The notes beneath the pieces were generated by a model. The model was not told the DNA's origin, ran no database searches, and worked only from the letters and a program-made list of their open reading frames with translations. A stretch of 40,076 nucleotides of DNA from Phormidium willei BDU 130791 (GTDB lineage: Bacteria > Cyanobacteriota > Cyanobacteriia > Cyanobacteriales > Geitlerinemataceae), in the NCBI GenBank assembly GCA_001637315.1, contig LSZA01000029.1, positions 1-40,076 of the forward strand. The letters run 5' to 3'. The position numbers and the translations under genes are program-made. Shown here in pieces: positions 9,785-19,889 of this stretch. Positions within the stretch are counted from its first letter, which is position 1. Every line of letters starts with the position of its first letter.

Positions 9785-9810
9785 GGACGACCCCGTGCGG
9801 GATCGTCCTC
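9783..9810. terminator. Hairpin downstream of chlN (distal)
   Basis: Stem GAGGACGA (9783-9790) pairs with TCGTCCTC (9803-9810), enclosing a GC-rich CCC...GGG inner stem. It is the second of two hairpins behind chlN. No T run follows on the minus strand, so it could be a terminator or a transcript stabiliser. Confidence 0.5.
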
Positions 9811-9819
9811 GGGCAGATG

Positions 9820-9844
9820 GACTCGCCAAAACGATAGGCGAGTC
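9820..9844. terminator. Hairpin downstream of chlN (proximal)
   Basis: Stem GACTCGCC (9820-9827) pairs perfectly with GGCGAGTC (9837-9844) around a 9-base loop. It begins 17 bases after the chlN stop on the minus strand, the expected position for termination or 3'-end protection of the chlLN mRNA. No T run is seen. Confidence 0.55.
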
Positions 9845-9861
9845 ACCGTCTCACAACAGCC

Positions 9862-11280
<1,419 letters not shown>

Positions 11281-11305
11281 CTAATATCAGGGGTGGTCAG
11301 TTATG

Positions 11306-12964
11306 TTATTCGAGATCTGACAACAAATTGGAGATTTCGGGATCTTCCTCATCATCGTCATCTTCCATCAACGCCCCAAACGCCGCTTCGTCGAGTTCGT
11401 CATCATTGCCGAGATCTCCTAAGCCAGAGTCCTCATCATCGCCACCAAAGGCAGCTAGATCGAAGTCATTATCATCGTCATCGTCGTCCGAGTCCTCATC
11501 ACCGCCGAAGGCCCCGAGGTCGAGTCCATCGTCGCCGTCATCGTCCGAGTCCTCATCATCGCCGAAGGCTGATAAATCCATATCATCGTCATCGTCGTCC
11601 GAGTCCTCATCACCGCCGAAGGCTCCGAGGTCGAGTCCATCGTCGTCGTCATCGGAAGACGAATCGTCATCACCGAAGGCTGATAAATCCATGTCGTCGT
11701 CACCTCCGTCGGCTAAAGCGGCCAGATCGACGTCATCATCTGAGGAAGACTCGTCATCACTGGCGAAAGCGTCGAGGTCCATGTCGTCAGAACCATCGCT
11801 ATCGTCGTCACTAGCGAAAGCGTCGAGGTCCATATCGTCAGAACCATCGCTATCGTCGTCACTGGCGAAAGCGTCGAGATCCATCTCATCTGCCTCAGAC
11901 TCATCCTCGGCAAAGGCAGATAGGTCAATATCATCGCTATCGGCCGCGTCCCCGTTGGAGTCATCGTCAGAGTCGTCGTCAGAGTCGCCGAAGACATCGA
12001 GATCCATATCCTCGCTGACGTCATCGCTGACATCATTGGAGGTGTCTTCAGCTTCGTCATCGGCGAAGGCGGACAAGTCCATATCATCATCGCTGTCTGA
12101 ATCCTCGTCGTCGCTGGCATCGCTGCTCGCTTCGATGGGAGTCTCGAGATCAACGGGTTCTTCGGATAGTCCGGCAAAGGGATCGAGTTCTTCGTCAGCC
12201 TCCTGAGAGTCTGAGTCAGCTTCGGCTTCCCCGAGGATATCGAGAGCGTCGTCGGCTTCGGGACTTTCAGGGGTTGAGGCTTCGCTCAAGTCTTCTAAAG
12301 ACTCGTCTGAAGACGCTTCTAATTCCTCTGAGTCATCGTCGAGAAGCATCGCTTCTGGGGTCTCCTCAGCGGACTCATTCTCGTCATCCTCGAGGATACT
12401 TAAATCCTCTTCCTCGTCTTGTGCTTGGGCAATGGCGGTTACGCCAGCGAGGGCAGCGTCGGTGGTGGCATCGGTGGCGGCATCGGTCTGGGGTTCGGGT
12501 TCGGGTTCAGCGATCGCTTCGGGAGTTTCTGCGATCGCAGGGGGTTGGGAGTCGTCGGAAACTAGGCTACTCGCCGCCACGCCAGCAGCGGTAAAATCCC
12601 CAGTTTCCGACTCACCAAAAGGGTCATCTTCAGTCTCCTCGACGGAAGGGGCAGATCCTTGGGAAGGAAGGTCAGTCTCGGGATCTAACCCCAGGGCAAT
12701 GTCGGGGTCAAAGTTCAAGCCGATCACTTCAATTAAGGTATCTGGATCGGGATTGAGCCGAGAAAAGGGCAACATTAGTTGGGCCAGCTTCGGTTCGATT
12801 CCGTTGAGGGAACCGATGATGAAGTAAGACGGAGGACGACGACCTCCATCGGGGGTTTTAACGGCAGCCACCTGCATGTGCAGGTTGAGCCATTCGCGGT
12901 TGGCTTGGTAATACTGCAACCACTTCTCTTTGAGAGCGCTGGTAAAGCTATCGAAAAATGCCAT
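11306..12964 (-). CDS. DUF5331 protein with giant acidic repeat tail, between chlL and chlN
   Basis: 552 residues. Residues 1-95 (MAFFDSFTSALKEKWLQYYQ..., then PPSYFIIGSLNGIEPKL) match the DUF5331 family, which sits between chlL and chlN in many cyanobacteria; family members are usually much shorter. From about residue 105 the protein is extremely acidic and low in complexity. Residues 295-530 carry about 13 units built on D-L-x-A-F (for example DLSAF at 296, 347, 426 and 463; DLDAF at 362, 379 and 396; DLGAF at 445 and 482), spaced 13-26 residues apart and separated by Asp/Ser runs. The last residues (DPEISNLLSDLE) look ordered. A role in DPOR assembly or protection is plausible from position only; the tail's function is unknown. 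Confidence 0.88.
   Translation of the reverse strand: MAFFDSFTSALKEKWLQYYQANREWLNLHMQVAAVKTPDGGRRPPSYFIIGSLNGIEPKLAQLMLPFSRLNPDPDTLIEVIGLNFDPDIALGLDPETDLPSQGSAPSVEETEDDPFGESETGDFTAAGVAASSLVSDDSQPPAIAETPEAIAEPEPEPQTDAATDATTDAALAGVTAIAQAQDEEEDLSILEDDENESAEETPEAMLLDDDSEELEASSDESLEDLSEASTPESPEADDALDILGEAEADSDSQEADEELDPFAGLSEEPVDLETPIEASSDASDDEDSDSDDDMDLSAFADDEAEDTSNDVSDDVSEDMDLDVFGDSDDDSDDDSNGDAADSDDIDLSAFAEDESEADEMDLDAFASDDDSDGSDDMDLDAFASDDDSDGSDDMDLDAFASDDESSSDDDVDLAALADGGDDDMDLSAFGDDDSSSDDDDDGLDLGAFGGDEDSDDDDDDMDLSAFGDDEDSDDDGDDGLDLGAFGGDEDSDDDDDDNDFDLAAFGGDDEDSGLGDLGNDDELDEAAFGALMEDDDDEEDPEISNLLSDLE
11375..12097 (-). repeat. Coding tandem repeats of the acidic D-L-x-A-F unit
   Basis: This stretch encodes residues 290-530 of the DUF5331 protein. 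Within it, three consecutive 51-base units (about 11735-11887, 17 residues each) are nearly identical at the DNA level, differing at a few bases, which points to recent duplication. Flanking units are diverged with 13-26 residue spacing. The long serine-rich frames on the opposite strand here are products of this repeat, not genes. Confidence 0.85.
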
Positions 12965-13232
12965 GGTTTTTATTTATCCCCGGAGTTGCTGCGTTGTTCA
13001 TTTCTAGTCTATCCGCCTCAGTCGAAGGTACTCCGTCTTGAAACGGCATTAGGCATTGCCTGTACTGAATCATACTAGGCTAGCTGACAACTGGGGTGCT
13101 TCATCCCTGCAAGCTGTAATAGTCGTTGACATTGGGGCCAGGATTGGCTGCGATCGCCGCGACAACCCTGACGCTCATCAGTTGCGAGGCTGGCTGGGTT
13201 CTTTTCCTTTACACGGCCATTTAAGCCATCCT

Positions 13233-14096
13233 TCACACCATCATTAGGTCGGGTTCAGCATCCACGGTCGCCGGGGGCTGCTGAGGATTGAGATAGAAGT
13301 CAGATAGAAGCGAGAAGAGGTCGCGATCGGCAGCATCTTTGGGAACCACACCTTCGGGTAAGGCCAAGATTTGGTCGGCAATGTTGAGGTAGTAGTCGCA
13401 GACGTAGTTGAGGGCGGCGTCGGTTTCGGTCATCTCAAATAGGGTTTTGCCCTTGACTCGGGAGACGCGGATATCTTCGATCAGGGGTAGGATTTCCAAC
13501 ACTGGCATCGGCACGGTCTCGATATACTTATCGATGAGATCCCGTTTGGAGGTGCGGTTGCCGATCAATCCGGCCAGACGTAGGGGGTGGGTCCGGGCTT
13601 TTTCCCGCACAGACGCGGCGATGCGGTTGGCGGCAAAGAGAGCGTCAAAGCCGTTGTCAGTGACAATCAGAGCATAGTCGGCGTAGTTAAGAGGGGCAGC
13701 AAAGCCACCACAGACCACGTCGCCAAGAACGTCAAAGAGAATCACGTCATATTCGTCGAAGGCGTTGAGTTCTTTGAGCAGTTTGACGGTTTCACCGACG
13801 ACGTAACCGCCACAACCAGCACCGGCTGGGGGACCGCCGGCTTCAACGCAGTCAACGCCACCGTAGCCTTTATAGATCACGTCTTCGGGCCAGATGTCTT
13901 CGTAATGGAAGTCTTTTTCTTGCAGGGTATCGATGATGGTGGGAATGAGATAGCCCGTTAGGGTGAAGGTACTATCGTGTTTGGGGTCACACCCAATTTG
14001 CAGGACTTTTTTGCCGCGACGGGCCAGGGCAACTGAGATGTTGCAACTGGTGGTGGATTTACCAATGCCGCCTTTTCCGTATACTGCTAATCTCAC
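13233..14096 (-). CDS. chlL: Light-independent protochlorophyllide reductase ATP-binding protein
   Basis: 287 residues, normal for ChlL. ChlL is a NifH-like homodimer that passes electrons to ChlN-ChlB using ATP. The Walker A loop GKGGIGKST is at residues 8-16. The two cluster-ligating cysteines are visible in [11 protein letters not shown] (~97) and [13 protein letters not shown] (~131). The start is a GTG at 14096, since the family opens with (M)[13 protein letters not shown], and AAGGAG lies 8 bases upstream. It is the first gene of the chlL-DUF5331-chlN unit. The last ~20 residues ([16 protein letters not shown]) are a family-variable tail. Confidence 0.97.
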   Translation of the reverse strand: MRLAVYGKGGIGKSTTSCNISVALARRGKKVLQIGCDPKHDSTFTLTGYLIPTIIDTLQEKDFHYEDIWPEDVIYKGYGGVDCVEAGGPPAGAGCGGYVVGETVKLLKELNAFDEYDVILFDVLGDVVCGGFAAPLNYADYALIVTDNGFDALFAANRIAASVREKARTHPLRLAGLIGNRTSKRDLIDKYIETVPMPVLEILPLIEDIRVSRVKGKTLFEMTETDAALNYVCDYYLNIADQILALPEGVVPKDAADRDLFSLLSDFYLNPQQPPATVDAEPDLMMV

Positions 14097-14597
14097 CCGA
14101 TTTTCTCCTTTTCGTACTGACTGAGTTCTGGTTGAGGTCGGCGATCGCCTCTTGGCTTGAGGTGACTCGTTTGGGGCCGATGGCGGCGATCGCTCGTCCT
14201 CTCGTTGTTTGCATTATGGGGGATGTGTCTGAGGATGGAAAGGGTTGCAACATTAAACTTAATGTCTCTGCTAAAGTTAGAAGCTTTTAGACAGTCTAAA
14301 TCGAATTTTTTATGGCTGTCAGCCGCTCTCAATGATTTTTAAAGCCTTTTTTAAGGTTTTATGGTTTTAGTTTATGTTAAGTAGTTACAAAAACCAAAAA
14401 GTTCCCTAGACGCAAATGCTTGAGCTAAACGCCTAGTATGGGTTTGCTACGCCACTTGCTGAAACTGGGGAGCAGAGGATTTGGGCAAGGATATAAAGAA
14501 TGCTAAATTTTTCTGCAACTGTGGGGATTCCTCATCGAGCGATTCCTCAATCACGGTGGCTTGAGCGGTGATGTGAGCGTGAAGGGAGGACAGCGGC
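14097..14597. promoter_or_regulatory. Divergent upstream region of chlL and the TPR-glycosyltransferase gene
   Basis: 501 bases without a gene, between the starts of two divergent genes, so both promoters lie here. It is AT-rich from about 14240 to 14400. The clearest element is a perfect palindrome TTTAGAC-a-GTCTAAA at 14287-14301, about 190 bases upstream of the chlL start, a plausible operator. HIP1 sites lie near 14141 and 14186. I cannot assign a regulator. Confidence 0.5.
14287..14301. promoter_or_regulatory. Perfect 15-base palindrome upstream of chlL
   Basis: TTTAGAC, one central base, GTCTAAA: seven-base arms with no mismatch, in an AT-rich intergenic region. The size and symmetry suit a dimeric repressor or activator. 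The site is about 190 bases from chlL and 300 from the opposite gene, so it more likely serves chlL. Confidence 0.45.
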
Positions 14598-15962
14598 GTG
14601 ATAGACATTGAGATGGATATTGAAAGGGCCTTGGCCTGTTACGAGGCGCAGCAGTACGATCGCGCCACCACCATTTGCCAAACCCTATTAGCCCAACAGC
14701 CTCAGCGTCTGGATGCGTTAAATCTCTTGGGAGGTGTCGCCTTTCAGCAGGGGAAGTGGTCCGAGGCGATCGCCCATTATCAAACCCTACTCAAGCACTA
14801 TCCTTGTTTTGCGACGGGATATGCCAACCTGGGGCGCACCTGGCAACAAATCAACAGTTTGCCAGAAGCCAAAGCCGCCTATCAGCAAGCCTTGGCGTTA
14901 GATGCTTCCGGGACGCAATGGTGGTTTAGCCTCGGCCATATCCATTGGGATTTAGGGGAAATTGAGGCCGCGATCGCCTGTTTTGAGGCCGTCTTAGCGC
15001 GAGATCCCCATTGGCACGAGGCCCGCAGTACCCTGTCCCTGTTGCGCTTGCTCCAGGGGGATTTTCAGCGGGGATTTGCCGCTTATGAAGCTCGTCCCTC
15101 CCGACGGGATTTAACTGAAACCTTCCCTCGCGGCGACTTAATCTGGCAAGGGGAGTCATTACAGGGCAAAACTCTGCTGTTACTGGCTGAACAAGGCTTC
15201 GGTGATGCAATTCAATTTGTGCGCTATGTGCCTGAATTAGCCGCCGAAGGGGTGCGCGTTTGGCTGCGCGTGCGGCCGCCATTGCTGCGGCTGTTTCAGG
15301 GACTCCCTGGCTGCGATCGCCTCTTCTCGACCGACGATCCCATTCCCGCTTGGGATGCTCACGCCTTACTCATGAGTCTGCCCTATTTACGCCAAACCAC
15401 ACCTGAGACGATTCCGGCTAAGGTTCCCTATCTCCATCTCAGTCCCCATTGTCGGCCCCACGTCCCCAAGGCTCCTAGAGGCGATAAGAAAGTCGGGTTG
15501 GTTTGGTCTGGGAGTCCGACTCATCGCAAAGATAGCGATCGCTCCTGTTCCTGGGCCGAGTTTCAACCCTGGCTCGAAGTCCCCCAGATTCAGTTCTATA
15601 GTTTGCAGAAACAGCCCCGGCCTGAAGACGCCGAGGCCATCGCCGCCGAACCGCGTCTGATAGATCTCGCCCCCCAGTTGCGGGACTTTTGGGAGACCGC
15701 CGCCATGATTCAAGACCTCGATCTGGTGATCACCGTTGATACCGCTGTGGCTCATCTGGCCGGAGCGTTCGGGAAGCCGGCCTGGGTATTGTTGGCCCAA
15801 ACTCCGGATTGGCGTTGGGGATTATCCGGCGATCGCAGTGCTTGGTATCCCACGTTACGGTTATTTCGTCAGTCCCGGCGCGGACAATGGACCGAGGCGA
15901 TCGCGGCGGTGGGTGAACGTCTTGCCCAGTGGGGGTCTGACCCACTCTCAGCCGCGAGTTAA
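14598..15962 (+). CDS. TPR protein with glycosyltransferase family 9-like domain
   Basis: 454 residues. Residues 1-150 are about four TPR units (ALACYEAQQYDRATTICQTLL, then LGGVAFQQGKWSEAIAHYQTLL, and so on). The C-terminal ~280 residues resemble GT9/heptosyltransferase-like domains found behind TPRs: LLLAEQGFGDAIQFVRYVP, VGLVWSGSPTHRKDSDRS and LDLVITVDTAVAHLAGAFGKP, where the final motif is the nucleotide-sugar site. Proteins of this type may transfer sugars in cell-surface or protein glycosylation; the substrate is unknown. The start is GTG at 14598, with GGGAGGA 7 bases upstream. In-frame ATGs a few codons later are possible alternatives. Confidence 0.85.
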   Translation: MIDIEMDIERALACYEAQQYDRATTICQTLLAQQPQRLDALNLLGGVAFQQGKWSEAIAHYQTLLKHYPCFATGYANLGRTWQQINSLPEAKAAYQQALALDASGTQWWFSLGHIHWDLGEIEAAIACFEAVLARDPHWHEARSTLSLLRLLQGDFQRGFAAYEARPSRRDLTETFPRGDLIWQGESLQGKTLLLLAEQGFGDAIQFVRYVPELAAEGVRVWLRVRPPLLRLFQGLPGCDRLFSTDDPIPAWDAHALLMSLPYLRQTTPETIPAKVPYLHLSPHCRPHVPKAPRGDKKVGLVWSGSPTHRKDSDRSCSWAEFQPWLEVPQIQFYSLQKQPRPEDAEAIAAEPRLIDLAPQLRDFWETAAMIQDLDLVITVDTAVAHLAGAFGKPAWVLLAQTPDWRWGLSGDRSAWYPTLRLFRQSRRGQWTEAIAAVGERLAQWGSDPLSAAS

Positions 15963-16100
15963 TTCCGAGTCAAACCGGTCAACAGTGATACTCATCACAA
16001 ACATTCGTGTTGAAGATCGTCTCAAATGGGGAAGGCGATCGCTGTACAAAACAAATCTAAAGGTAATACTAAGAATATCGAACTAAGGTGACAGCCCCCC

Positions 16101-16304
16101 ATGATGACGACCCAGACCCTGAACCAAAGCATCCCCCTCGATGAAATGTTTGCCCGAGTGTGGAATCTCGGACATCTCAGCCGCGCCGAGCGACAAACTC
16201 TTAAATCCGTCGTTTTGAGCAACAGCCTCAGTTCTGAGGATGAAGATGTCCTCAACCGTATCTTTCATGCCGTTCGCCGAGGTTGGCTCAAAATTTCTGA
16301 CTAA
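16101..16304 (+). CDS. Small HAVRRGW-type protein, copy 1
   Basis: 67 residues, no known function. Residues 13-66 align without gaps to the small protein at 18662, with 24 of 54 positions identical by hand alignment, including FxxVW, LxxAxR, LNR and the invariant HAVRRGW near the C-terminus. The pattern is helical and basic at the end, as in a small regulator. An ATG-ATG pair leaves the start uncertain by one codon; AAGGTG lies upstream. A terminator follows at 16477-16505. Conserved in sequence pattern, so I regard it as a real gene. Confidence 0.75.
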   Translation: MMTTQTLNQSIPLDEMFARVWNLGHLSRAERQTLKSVVLSNSLSSEDEDVLNRIFHAVRRGWLKISD

Positions 16305-16476
16305 GTCCACCGCAGCTATAAGATTTACCTGTTAAGACCCTCAAGTTATCCTTCACTTTAGCTTGACTGAACCTGCAATCGGTCGATTTTTGATTCCGGC
16401 GGCATACTTCAACTTAAAATCCCTTTAAAACAGAAGATTTCAACAAGATTATTCTTCTTTGACGGTCATGTGACTT

Positions 16477-16505
16477 CCCCGACCTCGAACTCGGGGTATT
16501 TTTTT
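16477..16505 (+). terminator. Intrinsic terminator downstream of the first small gene
   Basis: Stem CCCCGA (16477-16482) and TCGGGG (16491-16496) with an 8-base loop, followed by TATTTTTTT. This is a classic rho-independent structure on the plus strand. It separates the small HAVRRGW gene from the solute-binding protein gene. Confidence 0.85.
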
Positions 16506-16572
16506 GGTTAATGCTGTCCGTTAAGATGGTCAAGCAATCGAGAGTGGTCTTAGGACAGATGAGGCAGGCAGC

Positions 16573-18222
16573 ATGAGAGAAAATTGGAGAAGACGTTGGC
16601 CGGCGATCGCCGCCGTAATCAGTTGTTGTCTGGTCATCTTAGTCAGTTGTCAGCAATCGAGTCAGGATCTGCGTCAAACCGACGGTGGAGTTGGGTCCAG
16701 TTCCCGAGGCGATCGCATCCGCCTCGGAACAACCGCCCAGATTGTCACCCTCGATCCCGCCGAAGCCTACGAACAATCCTCCATGATGGCGATCGCCAAC
16801 CTGGGCGAACCCCTCTATCACTACGAACAAAACGATCAAGGAGAACTCACTCTCGCCCCCAAACTCGCCAGGGATCTACCCACCATCAGCGACGATCAAC
16901 TCACCTACCGCATTCCCCTGCGTCGTGATGTTGTCTTCCATGACGGAACCCCCTTCAACGCCGCCGCCATGGCCTTCTCCCTGCGCCGCTTTCGCGACAA
17001 TCGTGGCCGGCCATCCTTCCTACTCGCCGACTTAGTCGACACCATTGAGGCCAGCAGCGAGTATGAACTCACCCTTAGCCTCAACTATCCCTTTGCCGGC
17101 TTCACCTCTCTCTTGACATTTCCAGGACTTTGTGCTATATCTCCAGCCGCCTATGACATTGGCGAAGGGCAATTCCTCCCCAGCCAGTTTGTCGGAACCG
17201 GTCCCTATCGTCTAGCCAACTATGGCAGTGACTCCGTCGCCTTTGACATCTTTGAGGACTATTGGGGCCAGCCTCCCAACAATCAAGGGGTTGATATGCG
17301 GCGCTTTTCGAGTCAATCCAACCTCTATAACGCCTTCCGTACTGAGTCCGTTGATGTGGCTTACCAACAACTCGACCCCGACCAAATTCATAGTCTTCAG
17401 GAATTAGCCCCAACCGAGGGATATCAAATTATTGCCGCCGAAAGTACCACGATTTCCTATCTGGTTCTCAACGTCAATCAGCCCCCCTTCGATCGCCTTG
17501 AAGTCCGTCAGGCCTTAGCCGCCGTCATGGATCGAGATTTGCTCAATCAGCGGGTATTTTACGGTCAAGCGGACCCTCTTTATAGTTTGCTTCCCCCGGC
17601 CTTTGAGGCCCATCGTCCCCTGTTTGCAACGCAATACGGCGATGGGAATGTGGCCCAGGCCAGGGAACTGTTGCGTCAGGCGGGGTTTTCCCCAGAAAAT
17701 CCCCTGGTGGTGGAGATCTGGTTTCCCTCAAGTTCCGTGGCGGGCCGTCTGAGTGCCACAATTTTACAAGCCTTTGCCGAGCGAAATTTGCCGGGGTTAA
17801 TGACCGTCGAACCCCGAAGTGTCGAGGCGGCGACAGCCTACGGATATTTGGATAAGGGCGTGTATCCGACCTTTCTGTTGTCCTGGTATGCGGACTTTTT
17901 TGATGCGGATAACTATGTTAAGCCGTTTCTCGAATGTCAAGAGGGGTCTGTTGAGAGCGGCTGCACCTTAGGGGAAAGTCAATATCACGGCTCGTTTTAT
18001 TATGACCCTCGTGCCAATGAGTTATTACAACGGCAACGAGAAGCCTCTGACCCGCAGCAACGGAATCAGTTGTTGGTGGAGTTACAGGAGATTGTCGCGG
18101 CGGAGGTTCCCTATATCCCGCTTTGGCAGAATAAAGATTATGCTTTTGCCCAAAAGCATATTTCTGGGGTGCGCTTGAGTAAGACGCAACAGGTGCTTCC
18201 GTTTGCTTCAATTAGTCCCTAG
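16573..18222 (+). CDS. Family 5 solute-binding lipoprotein (ABC transporter)
   Basis: 549 residues, the length of peptide/nickel-type SBP_bac_5 proteins. The N-terminus is a lipoprotein signal: Arg-rich residues 1-8, a hydrophobic core, and the lipobox LVSC with the cysteine at residue 26. Family features follow: LDPAEAYEQSSMMAIANLGEPLYHY, YRIPLRRDVVFHDGTPFNAAAMAFSLRRF (the conserved substrate-binding region), and VRQALAAVMDRDLLNQRVF. It should deliver oligopeptides or a similar solute to an inner-membrane permease. No permease or ATPase gene is adjacent, so it is an orphan binding component here. It lies between the two small paralogues. Confidence 0.93.
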   Translation: MRENWRRRWPAIAAVISCCLVILVSCQQSSQDLRQTDGGVGSSSRGDRIRLGTTAQIVTLDPAEAYEQSSMMAIANLGEPLYHYEQNDQGELTLAPKLARDLPTISDDQLTYRIPLRRDVVFHDGTPFNAAAMAFSLRRFRDNRGRPSFLLADLVDTIEASSEYELTLSLNYPFAGFTSLLTFPGLCAISPAAYDIGEGQFLPSQFVGTGPYRLANYGSDSVAFDIFEDYWGQPPNNQGVDMRRFSSQSNLYNAFRTESVDVAYQQLDPDQIHSLQELAPTEGYQIIAAESTTISYLVLNVNQPPFDRLEVRQALAAVMDRDLLNQRVFYGQADPLYSLLPPAFEAHRPLFATQYGDGNVAQARELLRQAGFSPENPLVVEIWFPSSSVAGRLSATILQAFAERNLPGLMTVEPRSVEAATAYGYLDKGVYPTFLLSWYADFFDADNYVKPFLECQEGSVESGCTLGESQYHGSFYYDPRANELLQRQREASDPQQRNQLLVELQEIVAAEVPYIPLWQNKDYAFAQKHISGVRLSKTQQVLPFASISP

Positions 18223-18661
18223 AACTAGGAATAGGGAATAGGGAACAGGGAATAGGGAGGAAGAAGGCAAAAGGCATAACCCACCCCTAACCCCTCCCAA
18301 GAGGGGAAGGCAAGAGGCAAGAGACAAGAAAGAGGCAAGAAGTAGCGGATTCTCTTCCAACTCAGAGTGTCCTAAACCAATCTTCGATTGCTATAGCAAC
18401 GCCAAAATGTACATTTTTGTAAAGAACTAGATTAAGACGTCAAAACTTTCGTGAAGATTTATGTTTTTGTAACGTCAGCTACAGATAGTTGAGAGAATCA
18501 TTGTGACTGAGATCTCTAATTTTAGGCGATCCCTATCACCATTTTAAGCGATCCCAGTTACGTGATGGGGCGATCGCAATTACCCAAGCCCCTGTACGAG
18601 ATCGCCGCGAGATCCAACGCGTAGCGGCATCATTAAAGAAATAGAAGATTCTCTTAAAATA
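18223..18661. other. Repeat-rich spacer downstream of the solute-binding gene
   Basis: 439 bases with no gene. It opens with AGGGAAT/AGGGAAC heptamers (about 18226-18260), then a CCCCTC-ccaa-GAGGGG hairpin at 18291-18306, then GGCAAGA-type heptamers to about 18345. The rest (18350-18661) is AT-rich with HIP1 sites near 18571 and 18600, and should hold the promoter of the next small gene. No ribosome site stands out before 18662. Confidence 0.6.
18226..18345. repeat. Composite heptamer array with hairpin
   Basis: AGGGAA(T/C) heptamers run about 18226-18260, a CCCCTC/GAGGGG hairpin lies at 18291-18306, and GGCAAGA-type units follow to about 18345. The same order of GGGAACA units followed by a GGCAAGA unit appears at 40029-40076, so this is a composite dispersed repeat. 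Confidence 0.7.
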
Positions 18662-18889
18662 ATGACAAACTCGTTTTTACCCTCACTGCCGACGTTATCT
18701 GACTTTTTCTTCCAAGTTTGGGAAAACGGCAAACTCACCCAAGCCGATCGCCTACAATTGCGTTCCTATCTACTCAGCGATCGCCTCACCGACGCCGACT
18801 ACACCCTACTGAACCGACTCCTGCACGCTGTACGTCGGGGTTGGGTCTCTTGCACGAGCGATCGCCGAGATGGGGAAGTAACTTGTTAA
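18662..18889 (+). CDS. Small HAVRRGW-type protein, copy 2
   Basis: 75 residues. It is a paralogue of the protein at 16101, sharing FxVW, LxxAxR, LNR and HAVRRGW in an ungapped 54-residue alignment. The last ~15 residues (TSDRRDGEVTC) differ and end in cysteine. The family is unknown to me; it is small, helical and ends in a basic Trp motif. It lies 78 bases before the HD-domain gene on the same strand and may share its transcript. Paralogy argues that the frame is genuinely coding. Confidence 0.75.
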   Translation: MTNSFLPSLPTLSDFFFQVWENGKLTQADRLQLRSYLLSDRLTDADYTLLNRLLHAVRRGWVSCTSDRRDGEVTC

Positions 18890-18967
18890 ACTAAGGGATT
18901 AGAAGTCGGCCATCACAATAGCTTGTGACCCAGATCCCCCACCAGAAACAGGAAAGGAAAACAGGCG

Positions 18968-19804
18968 ATGTTTAATGCCACCCAGTTACTCATCGACCGT
19001 TTCGTCCCCAAACTCCAGGACAACTACCACCGCACCTATGGCGGACTAAAGTCTGACTACGCCGAGATCATCGGCTGGGCCGGTGGTATGGCATTGGAAA
19101 ACATCGCCAACAGCGATGCCCTCTATCACAACGTCGAACATACAATTTTCGTCACCCTCGTGGGTCAGGATATCCTCCGAGGACGACATATCCGAGAAGG
19201 AGGTGTCTCCTGCGAAGATTGGCTCCATTTCACCATTGCGCTGCTGTGTCATGACATTGGCTACGTCAAGGGCGTGTGTCGTAAAGATGACCCCACCCGG
19301 CGACTCTATTCTACGGGGATTGACGACACAATGGTTTACCTAGCTCCCGGTGCGACAGATGCGGCCCTGACGCCCTATCATGTCGATCGCGGAAAGTTGT
19401 TTATCGACGAACGGTTTGGAGGGCATCGCCTCATCGATGCCGAACTCATCCGTAGCAGCATGGAACTGACGCGGTTTCCCGTTCCAGCGGGAGAAGATCA
19501 CCAAGATACCTGCAATCTTCCCGGCTTAGTGCGGGCCGCCGATCTCATCGGACAACTCAGTGACCCCCGTTATCTACAAAAAATTAGCGCCCTGTTCTAC
19601 GAATTTGAAGAAACCGGAACCAACAAAGCTCTCGGCTATAAAACCCCAGGCGACCTACGCAACGGTTATCCCAAGTTCTACTGGAATGGAGTCTATCCTT
19701 ACATCAAAGAAGGACTCAAATATCTCGAAGTGACCCAAGAAGGGAAACAAATCGTGGCCAACCTGTTTAGCAATGTCTTTCGCGTTGAACATGCAACGGT
19801 ATGA
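18968..19804 (+). CDS. HD-domain metal-dependent phosphohydrolase
   Basis: 278 residues. The HD signature is visible: His in YHNVEHT (about residue 57), the HD pair in CHDIGYVKG (about residue 96), and a further Asp in RAADLIGQLSDPR about 90 residues later. Such proteins hydrolyse nucleotides or cyclic nucleotides, but the substrate cannot be told here. No sensor domain or signal peptide is seen. Upstream AGGAAAGGAAAACAGG gives a strong ribosome site. It ends 85 bases before rnpB. Confidence 0.88.
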   Translation: MFNATQLLIDRFVPKLQDNYHRTYGGLKSDYAEIIGWAGGMALENIANSDALYHNVEHTIFVTLVGQDILRGRHIREGGVSCEDWLHFTIALLCHDIGYVKGVCRKDDPTRRLYSTGIDDTMVYLAPGATDAALTPYHVDRGKLFIDERFGGHRLIDAELIRSSMELTRFPVPAGEDHQDTCNLPGLVRAADLIGQLSDPRYLQKISALFYEFEETGTNKALGYKTPGDLRNGYPKFYWNGVYPYIKEGLKYLEVTQEGKQIVANLFSNVFRVEHATV

Positions 19805-19889
19805 GATCGGCTTGTGGCAACCGACTCCAACATCTCGTCGCCCCCCCGATATCTTGTCACCGGACCGGGTCTGCTGTCACACTAAGAGC

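Noticed and set aside
11328-12206. 292-codon serine-rich plus-strand frame
   Set aside because: It is the antisense of the acidic repeat tail of the DUF5331 gene: GAC/GAT codons read backwards give Ser/Val/Ile. No family resemblance.
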